A stretch of 33,048 nucleotides of DNA from positions 1-33,048 of IMG/VR virus record IMGVR_UViG_3300005096_000130; one strand, given 5' to 3'. This DNA comes from a virus. Position numbers and translations under genes: made by a program. Below the pieces are notes generated by a model, which worked only from the letters and a program-made list of their open reading frames with translations, did not search any database and was not told where the DNA came from. Positions 21,192 to 29,482 of this stretch are shown one piece after another (position 1 is the first letter of the stretch; every line of letters begins with the position of its first letter).

Positions 21192-21307
21192 TTGCTGATG
21201 AGTCTACATTTGCAAATGTATGCATTGATTTGATCTCTCCAATTGCTGGGGTAGATTATGAGTTTGTAGGCAAATTACCTACTGGTAGCTATAATATTAC
21301 AACATAA
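21170..21307 (+). CDS. Small hypothetical protein after the repeats (45 aa)
   Basis: The frame from ATG 21170 reads MEYFWYLIADESTFANVC and ends GKLPTGSYNITT. The second part no longer derives from the repeats and reads like genuine protein, but there is no clear SD. It may depend on coupling to the repeat gene, whose restored frame ends at 21191 inside it. Longer starts within the repeats are only the repeats read in another frame and are not accepted. Confidence 0.4.
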   Translation: MEYFWYLIADESTFANVCIDLISPIAGVDYEFVGKLPTGSYNITT

Positions 21308-21319
21308 GGAGGAATATAA

Positions 21320-21790
21320 ATGTCAGGTTCACCAGCATATTACCTTACAGGCGGGGCCGCAAATACTGATCCGGATGCGTCTTTGGGTGGCGATATATCG
21401 AGCGAGGTGCTTTCTGCCACGGCACTTAACAACTTATTTGATCATGTTTCTCCAGCGGAAGCTTCCGCCGGGGATGTGGAATACAGGGTAATCGCGCTGA
21501 AAAACGATGGGGACGCGACCCTGCAGGGCCTGGAACTGTATATCAGCCAGGAGACCACAAGCGCGGACACGCAACTCGACATGGGGTATGACACGACCAC
21601 GCAGACGCTTGCGGACGAGTCAACAGCTCCGTCCTCCGTGACGTTTTCACACCCGCTTACTGGCGCGCGACTTTCGCTGCCGGATATTGCTGTTGGAGCC
21701 GAGATCAGGCTCTATTTCAGGCGAACGGTTAATTCTTCTGCAGCTAACAAAGTTTCTGATACTGGTAAATTTATGTTAGTGTACGCATAA
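21320..21790 (+). CDS. Phage structural protein, beta-rich (156 aa)
   Basis: An AAGGAGG SD precedes ATG 21320. The start MSGSPAYYLTGGAANTDPDASLGG is Gly/Ala-rich (quoted MSGSPAYYLTGG). The body has beta segments: GDVEYRVIALKNDGDATLQG, then LELYISQETTS and AVGAEIRLYFRRTVN. The VEYR-x3-LKN motif with later RLYFRRTV is reminiscent of small virion proteins of unknown function in other phages. It is codirectional between the accessory block and the tail genes. No enzymatic motif is present. Confidence 0.65.
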   Translation: MSGSPAYYLTGGAANTDPDASLGGDISSEVLSATALNNLFDHVSPAEASAGDVEYRVIALKNDGDATLQGLELYISQETTSADTQLDMGYDTTTQTLADESTAPSSVTFSHPLTGARLSLPDIAVGAEIRLYFRRTVNSSAANKVSDTGKFMLVYA

Positions 21791-21803
21791 ATGGGGGTAG
21801 AAC

Positions 21804-22172
21804 ATGGCTATGGATTGGACTGAGACAATCATTGAAATTCCGGACGGCACAGATTATTGGGGGCCATATAGATTTGATTTTAAGAGCTCGTCAAAACCAT
21901 TGATTCCGAGTGCGTTATCCATTGATTCATGTGAGGTTAAAGCATATGCGGGTAAGCAGGACAAGTCCGCCGATCTTTCGGCCGAGACCGAAATCACTTC
22001 ATATATCGTTGACACATCCACGGTTGTTTCAGGTCGGTATGTTGATGTTTATTTTCAGCACTCGGATGAGAGTGATGCTGTTGGGAAGAATACAATTGTA
22101 TTTTTTATCACTTTGTCTGGAGGTTCTGGAGCAGTCAGACCATTTTATTTTTATGGCGTGAAGATTTTTTGA
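21804..22172 (+). CDS. Phage structural protein of unknown role (122 aa)
   Basis: It begins MAMDWTETIIEIPDGTDYWG with PYRFDFKSSSKPLIP, an all-beta pattern similar to N-terminal modules of baseplate or fibre-attachment proteins. It ends VRPFYFYGVKIF. A weak GGGGG SD lies about 9 nt before ATG 21804. It is not assigned to a family with confidence; an adaptor for surface proteins is possible from its location. Confidence 0.6.
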   Translation: MAMDWTETIIEIPDGTDYWGPYRFDFKSSSKPLIPSALSIDSCEVKAYAGKQDKSADLSAETEITSYIVDTSTVVSGRYVDVYFQHSDESDAVGKNTIVFFITLSGGSGAVRPFYFYGVKIF

Positions 22173-22189
22173 TTTTTAAGGAGGTTTAA

Positions 22190-22531
22190 GTGCACAAGTC
22201 AACCACAGTAGTATATTGGGGTTCTCCAGAAACCGATGGCGGCGGCGGATTTACTTTTGCTGATGGAGTCGAAATTAAGGCTCGGTGGCTTGAGACAAAA
22301 CAGTTGCAGCTTGATCAGATAAACGGACAAGAGGTAATTATGCAAGCCGTAATTTATGCGGAACAAGCAATGGATCTAAAAGGGTATTTGATGTTGGGTG
22401 ATTTGAATGATTTGGATTCAGCAAGCATAGAGAATCCTATTGGCGAGTCTAATGCTCGGCAAATTCGGGCTACCAAATCAATTCACGATTCTCGGACCAA
22501 CCGGAATCTATATGTAGCATGGGTGGTGTGA
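22190..22531 (+). CDS. Head-closure/joining-like protein (113 aa), GTG start
   Basis: AAGGAGG precedes a GTG start at 22190. The product begins MHKSTTVVYWGSPETDGGGG and has short beta strands around VEIKARWLETKQLQLDQING. It lies directly before a gp10-type gene and a tail terminator gene, where head-closure (stopper) proteins are normally encoded, and its size fits. Sequence alone does not prove the role. Its TGA stop overlaps the next ATG. Confidence 0.6.
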   Translation: MHKSTTVVYWGSPETDGGGGFTFADGVEIKARWLETKQLQLDQINGQEVIMQAVIYAEQAMDLKGYLMLGDLNDLDSASIENPIGESNARQIRATKSIHDSRTNRNLYVAWVV

Positions 22532-23031
22532 TGTACTTAGATGGGCTAAATCAAGTGATGAATACTCTGAATGTAGAGATTCACAATATTGTGGGTCGAA
22601 GTCAGAAAGGACTGACTCGGGGTGCTCTAAAGATAAGGAGAGAAGCCCAAAAGAAAACTCCAGTGGTTACAGGCAATCTACGTGCATCTGCTTATACTAT
22701 TTCAGGAAAGGGTTCTATTACAAATGAGTTACCTTCGTTTAAAGGTAAAGACGCCCAAAAACTCCAGGAAGACCACTCAGCGGCGATTTCACAAGCTCAA
22801 TCTCGAGCGGCTATAACTACTGAGCCTTATGCTGAAGTCGGCTTCACGGCGATGTACGCACCCTTCATTCACGAAAATCCGAATGCTGGGCAAACTGGGA
22901 AAGGGGCTGATTCAAGTGTGCCGGCATATAAACGAGGCTCTGCTGTCGGCGAATGGAAATTCCTTGAAAATGCAATTGCTGAAAATCATGCAGAAATTCT
23001 TCGGTTGATCACACAGGAGGTTAAAAGATGA
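22531..23031 (+). CDS. HK97 gp10-like tail completion/joining protein
   Basis: This 166-residue protein is read from ATG 22531, which overlaps the upstream stop and has GGTGG upstream. ATG 22519 is in frame but lacks an SD. The family pattern is clear: LTRGALKIRREAQKKTPVVTG, then NLRASAYTIS, then EVGFTAMYAPFIHENPNAG and GEWKFLENAIAENHAEI. Proteins of this type join head and tail. It overlaps the next gene by 4 nt. Confidence 0.8.
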   Translation: MYLDGLNQVMNTLNVEIHNIVGRSQKGLTRGALKIRREAQKKTPVVTGNLRASAYTISGKGSITNELPSFKGKDAQKLQEDHSAAISQAQSRAAITTEPYAEVGFTAMYAPFIHENPNAGQTGKGADSSVPAYKRGSAVGEWKFLENAIAENHAEILRLITQEVKR

Positions 23032-23426
23032 GTTCGCCATCAGTAGATATAAAGGATATGTTGGTAGCAGATGGCATTGTCATTTTTAAATCAACTTGTT
23101 TTATCGGTGATTTCCCGGACGCGCCTGATTTATGCGCTACAATATCTGAATATAATGCAATACCAGTGAATTGCCTTCGCGAGAAAACGAATTTATTAGA
23201 AGTATTTATTAATATTCGTATCAGAGGTTCTGCAAGCCTTAGTGGATACGAAGCAGGTAGAAGTTTGGCTGTGTCTATATCTGCCGGTTTAGACATGACC
23301 ATTGACAGGAGCCAAGGCGGATATGTGTATACCATACAACAGATAAATGGTCCTTTTGCGGTAGGTAAGGACTCCCACAACCGTCTGATGTGGTCTACTA
23401 ATTTCCGTTGCTGGCGTAAATCTTAA
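23028..23426 (+). CDS. Tail terminator-like protein
   Basis: This 132-residue protein lies between the gp10-like and tail tube genes, the usual place of the tail terminator that caps the tail and binds the head. It has an alpha/beta pattern consistent with that fold: FKSTCFIGDFPDAPDLCATI, then LLEVFINIRIRGSASLSGYEAG, then YVYTIQQINGPFAVGKD. A CAGGAGG SD precedes ATG 23028. Confidence 0.7.
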   Translation: MSSPSVDIKDMLVADGIVIFKSTCFIGDFPDAPDLCATISEYNAIPVNCLREKTNLLEVFINIRIRGSASLSGYEAGRSLAVSISAGLDMTIDRSQGGYVYTIQQINGPFAVGKDSHNRLMWSTNFRCWRKS

Positions 23427-23447
23427 ATGTGAAAGGAGGTGCAATAC

Positions 23448-23873
23448 ATGACTACCGCAGCATCAACTGGCGTAGGTGCGATTTTTCGAAGGCTTGTGAG
23501 CTCCGTCTATGAAGTTATCGGTGAAATCAAGTCGATCACCGGACCGTCTCACACTCGGGAAACACACGATGTAACTACGTTGGATAGTACGGGTGGCTAC
23601 CGTGAATTCATCACCGGGTTCCGGGATGGCGGGACGGTGGTTTTGAACATGCTTTTTACTCGGAGCGTGTATGAGACAATGAAAACGGATTTCGAGAACG
23701 ATACGATTCAGGAATATGAAATCATCCTTCCGGATGATGAAAATACTTCTCTGAATTTTAGCGGCTACGTTACCGAAATGCCATTAACCATTGAAGAGAC
23801 ACCGATGTCTCTGTCGGTTACGATCAAAATATCAGGCAGCACGAACCTGAATTCTGGTTCTGGCTCGGCTTAA
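23448..23873 (+). CDS. Major tail tube protein
   Basis: The start is ATG 23448, about 8 nt after AAAGGAGG; an upstream in-frame GTG (23439) overlaps the SD and is rejected. The 141-residue product has the siphovirus tail tube pattern: EVIGEIKSITGPSHTRETHD, then VTTLDSTGGYREFITGFRDG and GTVVLNMLF. Its C-terminal part (MPLTIEETPMSLSVTIKISG) is the usual beta-sandwich ending. It precedes the G/GT chaperones and the tape measure as expected, and the strong SD fits a major structural protein. Confidence 0.85.
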   Translation: MTTAASTGVGAIFRRLVSSVYEVIGEIKSITGPSHTRETHDVTTLDSTGGYREFITGFRDGGTVVLNMLFTRSVYETMKTDFENDTIQEYEIILPDDENTSLNFSGYVTEMPLTIEETPMSLSVTIKISGSTNLNSGSGSA

Positions 23874-23940
23874 TTGTTGACGAGAGCTTACCCATAGTTC
23901 TTATTTAACCACAAAATATAACGACATAAGGAGTATTGAA

Positions 23941-24333
23941 ATGAGTTTACTAACAGGAAAGCAAATTTTAGATGCAAATGATCAGACTATCACTAAGGTA
24001 GAAGTGCCTGAATGGGGCGAAGAGGCCTTTGTGTTCGTGAAGACAATATCTGCTGGGGAGCGTGATGCGCTTGATAATTCCTTATTCGATTTTATCCCTG
24101 AAACCGGCCAGCTTTCTCGTAATGCAAATGATTATCGGGCGAAATGGTGCCAAGTGTGTATCTGTGATGAATCTGGCAATTCTCTATTCACGCCAGAAGA
24201 TATCCCTGCCTTGAGCGCAAAATCGTCTAAGGCAATTGCTCGGTGTTTCCGCAAGGCACAGGAATTGAATGGTGTCACGGACGACGAAGTTAAGCGATTG
24301 GAAAAAAACTCCGAGTCCGTCCAAGACTCCTAA
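23941..24333 (+). CDS. Tail assembly chaperone, zero-frame product (G-like)
   Basis: This 130-residue protein precedes the tape measure, as lambda G does. It starts MSLLTGKQILDANDQTITKVEVPEWG and has an ordered alpha/beta body (AFVFVKTISAGERDAL) (quoted in parts). It ends SESVQDS shortly after a slippery site. TAAGGAG precedes ATG 23941. Most ribosomes should finish here; a minority shift to make the longer chaperone needed to load the tape measure. Confidence 0.85.
   Translation: MSLLTGKQILDANDQTITKVEVPEWGEEAFVFVKTISAGERDALDNSLFDFIPETGQLSRNANDYRAKWCQVCICDESGNSLFTPEDIPALSAKSSKAIARCFRKAQELNGVTDDEVKRLEKNSESVQDS
24303..24309 (+). promoter_or_regulatory. Programmed -1 frameshift slippery heptamer
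   Basis: A AAA AAC is in the correct zero-frame phase (GAA AAA AAC) near the end of the G-like gene. Shifting back one base opens a frame reading LRVRPRLLIAHRIAWRMGYI into the downstream T-like segment, with no stop until 24746. The downstream coding match is clear. No strong downstream stem was identified by eye. Confidence 0.85.
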
Positions 24334-24746
24334 TAGCACACAGAATCGCGTGGCGAATGGGGTATATCGATGTTGAAGAGATGCTACATAAAATACCCGC
24401 ATGGAAATTGTCAAGGTGGGTGGCGTTCCTCAATATTGATCCTCAAGGAGAACAAAGGGCGGATTTACGAGCCGGAATTATTGCAAGCACTATTGCTAAT
24501 GTTAATCGGGGTAAAAACACAAAGCCATTCGTGGCAAAGGATTTTATGCCTGATTTTTCTGATGTCCGGCCGAAGGGCCAAACGGTGGCTCAAATGAAGG
24601 TAGTATTGCAGGCGATTAATGCAGCATCAAGGGATATAAAATTAACTCCAGCAGAAGCATACAAAATGGAACAGAGACGCATTAAAACTGAGGAACTCAA
24701 AAGACAACGCAGAGAACAGCGCAAGCTGAAACGAGAGGGTCTGTAA
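24309..24746 (+). CDS. T-like extension of the tail chaperone, made by -1 frameshift
   Basis: Joined to codons from 23941-24309 this gives a GT-like protein of about 268 residues. After the shift the sequence reads LLIAHRIAWRMGYIDVEEML. PAWKLSRWVAFLNIDPQGEQ and RADLRAGIIASTIANVNRGK follow, then PFVAKDFMPDF, a signature of phage tail chaperone C-terminal parts. The frame could also start at ATG 24357, but that has no SD and would lose the conserved LIAHRIA. The C-terminus is strongly basic (RRIKTEELKRQRREQRKLKREG). The stop overlaps the tape measure start (TAATG). Confidence 0.85.
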   Translation, partial: LRVRPRLLIAHRIAWRMGYIDVEEMLHKIPAWKLSRWVAFLNIDPQGEQRADLRAGIIASTIANVNRGKNTKPFVAKDFMPDFSDVRPKGQTVAQMKVVLQAINAASRDIKLTPAEAYKMEQRRIKTEELKRQRREQRKLKREGL

Positions 24747-27700
24747 TGGAGAACCTTGGCGGAATATATGCGACAATGGGATTGAAGACACGGGGTTACT
24801 TCCGGGAAACCGCACGGGTAAAACGTGATCTTCAATCCCTTGATTCCACAGCTAAACTGCATTTACAGCGGACAGCCAACCATTTTAAGAAAGTAACAGC
24901 TTCCTTGTTATCGATGAAAACTGCTTTTCTTGGGATGGGATTAGGGATAGTGATTCGGGATATCGTAAAGACCGGTGCCAAATTTGAGCAAACTATGGCT
25001 ACGGTTAAAGGCGTTACTCGAGCCACAGAGCAGCAATTCAAGGCGTTGACAGCAGAAGCCCGCTTAATGGGTGAGACTACTATGTGGACCGCTTCTGAGT
25101 CTGCTGAAGGCTTGAAATTCTTAGGTATGGCCGGGTTTGGTGTGGTAAAATCAATCAAAGCGTTGCCGGGAGTATTGGATCTTGCAACCAGTAGTGGTAT
25201 AGGGCTTGGGGAGGCAGCAGATATTGCATCAAATGCATTAACTGCTATGCGACTTCCTGTTGAAGAATTGAACCGGGTAAATGATACATTTGCTGCCACT
25301 ATTACAACATCCAATGTGGATACCAGGATGTTAGCGGAATCATTTAAGTATTCGGCTCCACTTGCGGCTGCCTATGGGTATCAGATAGAAACCTTAGCTG
25401 CTCTCATCGGTGAATTAGGTAATGCTGGCATACAAGGGACTATGGCAGGGACGCAGCTTGCTATGTCCATGCAAGCAGTAAGTAAAGAATTCAAATATTT
25501 CAATGAACAGGGAGTTGATACTGCTAAATATACAAAAGATCTTGTGGGAGCTTTGAAATTATTAGAAGACCAAAGCGCATCAGCAGATCAAGTAATGAAT
25601 ATTTTTAGTCAACGAGCAGGCCGAGCAATGCTTGCTTTATTAGGCGTTGGCACAGAAGCTATAGATAAATATATTGCTAAGATTAAAGACATGAAAGGAG
25701 CAAATAAAGACCTTGCAGATGTAATGCGGAGTACGACAATTGGTCGGTGGAAAACTTTCAAGTCTGTTTTGGAATCAATTAAAATAGACATATTTAATGA
25801 TCAAATGGGTGGCCTTAATTCTACTATCGAGAGTATGACTGAGTATTTAAAGGCACATCGTGATGAGATTAAAAATTTTGCTGACGACATTGTACGGATT
25901 GGAGGAAAGCTCAAACCTCTTGCTGGTGATCTTGCATCCTTTATAAGTTCGGCGGTAAATGGATATTCTAATCTTCCTGAATCAATTCAGACTCTTGGTG
26001 TAGTAGGTACAATTTTCTTCGGTAAACAAGGGCTTGCTGCGATAACTGCGATTAGTGTTGCAAATGATCTTGTAAGTAAGATGCTTGATGCAGTACGGGA
26101 AGCACAGTATAGTAGTCAAAAAGATCTGGCTACTATGCAACAGGACATTGATAATGCTATTCGTAAATATAAAGATCAAATTGCAAAAACACAGCGACTT
26201 GGGGGATTGGAGGAAAAATTAAAAAGTGAATATCCTGGTCGGGCCACTGAGATCAGTCACATACACGCAGCTGTAGTGAAAGCAAAATCAGAAGTAAACA
26301 CCCTTGAAAAAAGATTACTTGGATTCTGGACAAATGTGGCGAATTCTTATGGCCTTAAAATTGAATTGCCGCCTACAGTAAAACAGAAACAGGATGCAAT
26401 AAAACACGCAGAAGATTTAGCTGCTGCTCAGCGTAAAGCATACGCAGAAGCTGCAAAGAATTACAAGCTTCCCGAGATCGATGATATTCTCGCCTTTAAA
26501 GCTCCTTCAAAGCTGGGCAAACCTGCTAATGCTTTTGTCAAAGCGAATTCTACTATCCAGGATCTGCAAGATTCGTACAATAAATTAACGATGACTGAGC
26601 AGGAATATTTGTACTGGTCTTTAAAATCCAACAAAGAAAGGATCCTTGGAAGCAAAGTCTATCTTGGTGCTACCAAAGATCAGCAAATTGTCATCAAAAA
26701 TCTTATTGATTTAAATGAGAGTGCTGCTTTAAAAGCAGCGAAAGAGGCAAAAGCATTTTCAGGAGTTTGGAAGACAGCGATAGAGAATATTCAGAATGAA
26801 CTTACGGGTGCGTTTGGCGATGCTTTGCGCGGTGATCTGGACTCTTTCTCGGATTACTTTTCCCGATTTGCCGATGGGCTTTCGAATATATTTGCTAATC
26901 AATTTGTAGCAATGGCGATGAAGGATTGGAATTCGCTTTCTTTGGTATTGTCTGGCCAAATAAATTCCACCGCTCAGGAAGATACGATAGGATATCTTGG
27001 TATGGCCGCTGCAGGTATGCAAGCCATCCAAAGTGGCAATACGGGGCAAATGGTGGGCACTGGAGCAGGCATGGGTCTTGGTCTTTTATTCAGCGCCGGA
27101 AACCCTTTGATGGGAGCAGCCGGTGCATCCCTTGGTGGTATGTTTGGCGGACTATTAGGTGGGGATAAAGGCCCAAGTAAATTTGACCTCCTGATAGATG
27201 CCATTGAAACATTGACAGATCAGATTGAAGTTAACACCCGAACCCTTAAAGACCAGCTTTTTGAAATAACGGCCGCAACGAAAGCGCAAGAAGACTTCTA
27301 CGATTTCTTTACCAAACAAAAGGTAGGGGATAAAAAGATATTTGAAGCATTTTCTTTACCCCGCACCGGGTATGGAACATATGATATTTATAAGCCTGGA
27401 AAAGGGGCTACGGTTGGTGGAGCTATTGCAGGACCAATTGGGGCGCAAATTGGTAGTTGGTTTGGTGGAGGCAAAAAAACAAAATACTTGTCCGCCACAT
27501 CTGAAGAATTATCGGCAAGATTTTCTGATCTCTGGGATAAAGGCATTGGGGAATTTTACCGGGTTATGGACAATGCTACCCGCAACCTCTCTTCCCTCCT
27601 TGTGGAACTTGGTTACGACCGGAATGCACCGGGTGGTGCTGGTGCATTCGCTCATTTTACCGGGGGCGGGGCAGCAAAAGCGAATACTACAGCAGCAGAA

Positions 27701-29059
27701 GCAGTTGTTGCCCGTTTAGAGCAAGCTTTTGCTGAAATGGCGGTTGCAGGTAAAGGATACCTTGATACTATTGATGGCCTAAAAAATACCTATGAAGATC
27801 TGACGCAATACCAACAGGCCCTGATAAAATTTCACGACGAGTTTGGCACTATCGATGACGCTGGAAATGCGATTGAAGGGCTTGCTAAAGAAATGCAGAG
27901 CCTTGCGGAAGTGTCCAGTTTATTGCAACAGCAAGGATTATTGACAGCTGACCAGGTGCAGCAAATCGCCGAATTTCCGAAGCTGTATGGAGATATTTTA
28001 GGTGCAGTAAATCAGAAATATAAGGAGCTCCAACAGAGTGTGTTTACTGACTTCGTATATTGGAGCAGAAGTGCTATTGGTGGAGTCACTACCCTTGAGG
28101 GGATTCTGCATAATGAGAAAAATTCTTTTGACAATTATATTAAACGATTAGTTGATCTTGGAGCAGCTGAAAAGGATTTAGCTGCTGCTCGTGGCTGGCA
28201 AGAATTAATTGTAGCTAAACTCAAGATGCAGTATCGTATGGATACACTTGCACAAGCATATGGATTTGCCAGCTCTATGAATCCTAATAATACTAACTTA
28301 CTGAAAGCACAATTACAGCTCCTTAATCAGCAATTGGCAATGCTTCCTGCAGATGCTTATGATCAGCAGATAAGTTTATTGCAGCAGCAAGCGGGATTAC
28401 TTGAGCAAATTGCCGGCATTGAAAAGCAATCTTTGCAATCCCAAATCAATCAGATTAATGCGATTGATGCTACTTTATATGAGTTGCAAGGAGGGTCCAT
28501 GTCAGCCGGCACCAGCCGAGAATTCATGGATCTTCGATATCAGCAATTATTGGCAGATGCTCGATTAGGAGACAATCCACAAGCTTTAAATAGCTTATTG
28601 GGGTTTATCCCTAAATATACTGAATTTATGAAGGCTTTCAATGATGGGGCATATGCTGATTTTGTCAGTGGTCTTGTGACGGATTTAAAAGGATTAAAAC
28701 CGGATGATAAAACCTTGTCAGATCTATATGAGCAACTCCGTTCTATTGATGATCATACTGCAATATTTGAAGGATTGGATATCTCTTTTAAAAGTATTGC
28801 TGCCTCACTTGCCACTATTGTAGATGCATTAGGCGGAGATTCTACTGATATTATGCATGGGACTGATTCGATCCCGAATTTGTCTTCTTCTGCAGAGCAG
28901 GTTACAGGCTCTCGAGGCCTGCTTTCTTCCGGACGAGTCCAGCAAATCAATGTCAATCTTGTGGTAGATGGCCGGGTATTAGCACAGGAAGTAGTAAATA
29001 ATTTAGATGGGAGTGGGGTTGATACGATTGATCTGCTTCGATCTGTGGTGAATGGATAG
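24746..29059 (+). CDS. Tape measure protein
   Basis: This 1437-residue protein sets tail length. About residues 75-275 fit the TP901-type tape measure core: AKFEQTMATVKGVTRATEQQ, then LGMAGFGVVKSIKALPGVLD and GELGNAGIQGTMAGTQLAMS. Hydrophobic stretches lie near residues 405-445 and in a glycine-rich segment around 745-810 (GAGMGLGLLFSAGNPLMGAA), where such proteins carry membrane-active parts. Long helical Gln/Leu/Ala-rich coiled-coil regions fill the C-terminal third. The C-terminus (VNLVVDGRVLAQEVVNNL) is typical. At 0.15 nm per residue it predicts a tail of about 215 nm. It starts at ATG 24746, overlapping the chaperone stop. Confidence 0.93.
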   Translation: MENLGGIYATMGLKTRGYFRETARVKRDLQSLDSTAKLHLQRTANHFKKVTASLLSMKTAFLGMGLGIVIRDIVKTGAKFEQTMATVKGVTRATEQQFKALTAEARLMGETTMWTASESAEGLKFLGMAGFGVVKSIKALPGVLDLATSSGIGLGEAADIASNALTAMRLPVEELNRVNDTFAATITTSNVDTRMLAESFKYSAPLAAAYGYQIETLAALIGELGNAGIQGTMAGTQLAMSMQAVSKEFKYFNEQGVDTAKYTKDLVGALKLLEDQSASADQVMNIFSQRAGRAMLALLGVGTEAIDKYIAKIKDMKGANKDLADVMRSTTIGRWKTFKSVLESIKIDIFNDQMGGLNSTIESMTEYLKAHRDEIKNFADDIVRIGGKLKPLAGDLASFISSAVNGYSNLPESIQTLGVVGTIFFGKQGLAAITAISVANDLVSKMLDAVREAQYSSQKDLATMQQDIDNAIRKYKDQIAKTQRLGGLEEKLKSEYPGRATEISHIHAAVVKAKSEVNTLEKRLLGFWTNVANSYGLKIELPPTVKQKQDAIKHAEDLAAAQRKAYAEAAKNYKLPEIDDILAFKAPSKLGKPANAFVKANSTIQDLQDSYNKLTMTEQEYLYWSLKSNKERILGSKVYLGATKDQQIVIKNLIDLNESAALKAAKEAKAFSGVWKTAIENIQNELTGAFGDALRGDLDSFSDYFSRFADGLSNIFANQFVAMAMKDWNSLSLVLSGQINSTAQEDTIGYLGMAAAGMQAIQSGNTGQMVGTGAGMGLGLLFSAGNPLMGAAGASLGGMFGGLLGGDKGPSKFDLLIDAIETLTDQIEVNTRTLKDQLFEITAATKAQEDFYDFFTKQKVGDKKIFEAFSLPRTGYGTYDIYKPGKGATVGGAIAGPIGAQIGSWFGGGKKTKYLSATSEELSARFSDLWDKGIGEFYRVMDNATRNLSSLLVELGYDRNAPGGAGAFAHFTGGGAAKANTTAAEAVVARLEQAFAEMAVAGKGYLDTIDGLKNTYEDLTQYQQALIKFHDEFGTIDDAGNAIEGLAKEMQSLAEVSSLLQQQGLLTADQVQQIAEFPKLYGDILGAVNQKYKELQQSVFTDFVYWSRSAIGGVTTLEGILHNEKNSFDNYIKRLVDLGAAEKDLAAARGWQELIVAKLKMQYRMDTLAQAYGFASSMNPNNTNLLKAQLQLLNQQLAMLPADAYDQQISLLQQQAGLLEQIAGIEKQSLQSQINQINAIDATLYELQGGSMSAGTSREFMDLRYQQLLADARLGDNPQALNSLLGFIPKYTEFMKAFNDGAYADFVSGLVTDLKGLKPDDKTLSDLYEQLRSIDDHTAIFEGLDISFKSIAASLATIVDALGGDSTDIMHGTDSIPNLSSSAEQVTGSRGLLSSGRVQQINVNLVVDGRVLAQEVVNNLDGSGVDTIDLLRSVVNG

Positions 29060-29067
29060 GAGGAAAT

Positions 29068-29481
29068 ATGGCTGGTACAATGTATGATGAGTTAAATGAA
29101 GTGGATTCAGCTGAACCTGATTATGCTATCCCTCTTTCGGTTTCACCTCAGCGAACGTTGGTTGAAAAGGCTACCAGACGTCAGAAAGTATATCTGATGG
29201 ATGATGGAAGCCCGGTAGTTATTGAACGGGGTGATGGGAGTATTACATTCATCGTTACGCTTGTATGGCCTTCGATATCTGTATCAGATGCGAGAATAAT
29301 TTTTGATTATTGGACGGACTCAAACAAAGCCGATGGGATGAATAATACATTTGCTTGGAACCATCCTGACGACAGTCATCAATATTCTGTACGATTTATG
29401 ACTAATATTGCTAAAGAGATTCGGGAGAATGTAGGCGGGATTCAAACTGTTCAAATTTTAGTAGAAAAGTGGATATCCTAA
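29068..29481 (+). CDS. Tail tip/distal tail protein
   Basis: TAGGAGG precedes ATG 29068. This 137-residue protein directly follows the tape measure, the position of lambda gpM-like or Dit-like tip proteins. Visible strands include TRRQKVYLMDDGSPVVIERG, then TFIVTLVWPSISVSDARIIF and NNTFAWNHPDDSHQYSVRFM. The NHP-x-D motif before the final strands resembles small tail-tip proteins with a beta-barrel. An exact equivalence is not claimed. Confidence 0.6.
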   Translation: MAGTMYDELNEVDSAEPDYAIPLSVSPQRTLVEKATRRQKVYLMDDGSPVVIERGDGSITFIVTLVWPSISVSDARIIFDYWTDSNKADGMNNTFAWNHPDDSHQYSVRFMTNIAKEIRENVGGIQTVQILVEKWIS

Positions 29482-29482
29482 T

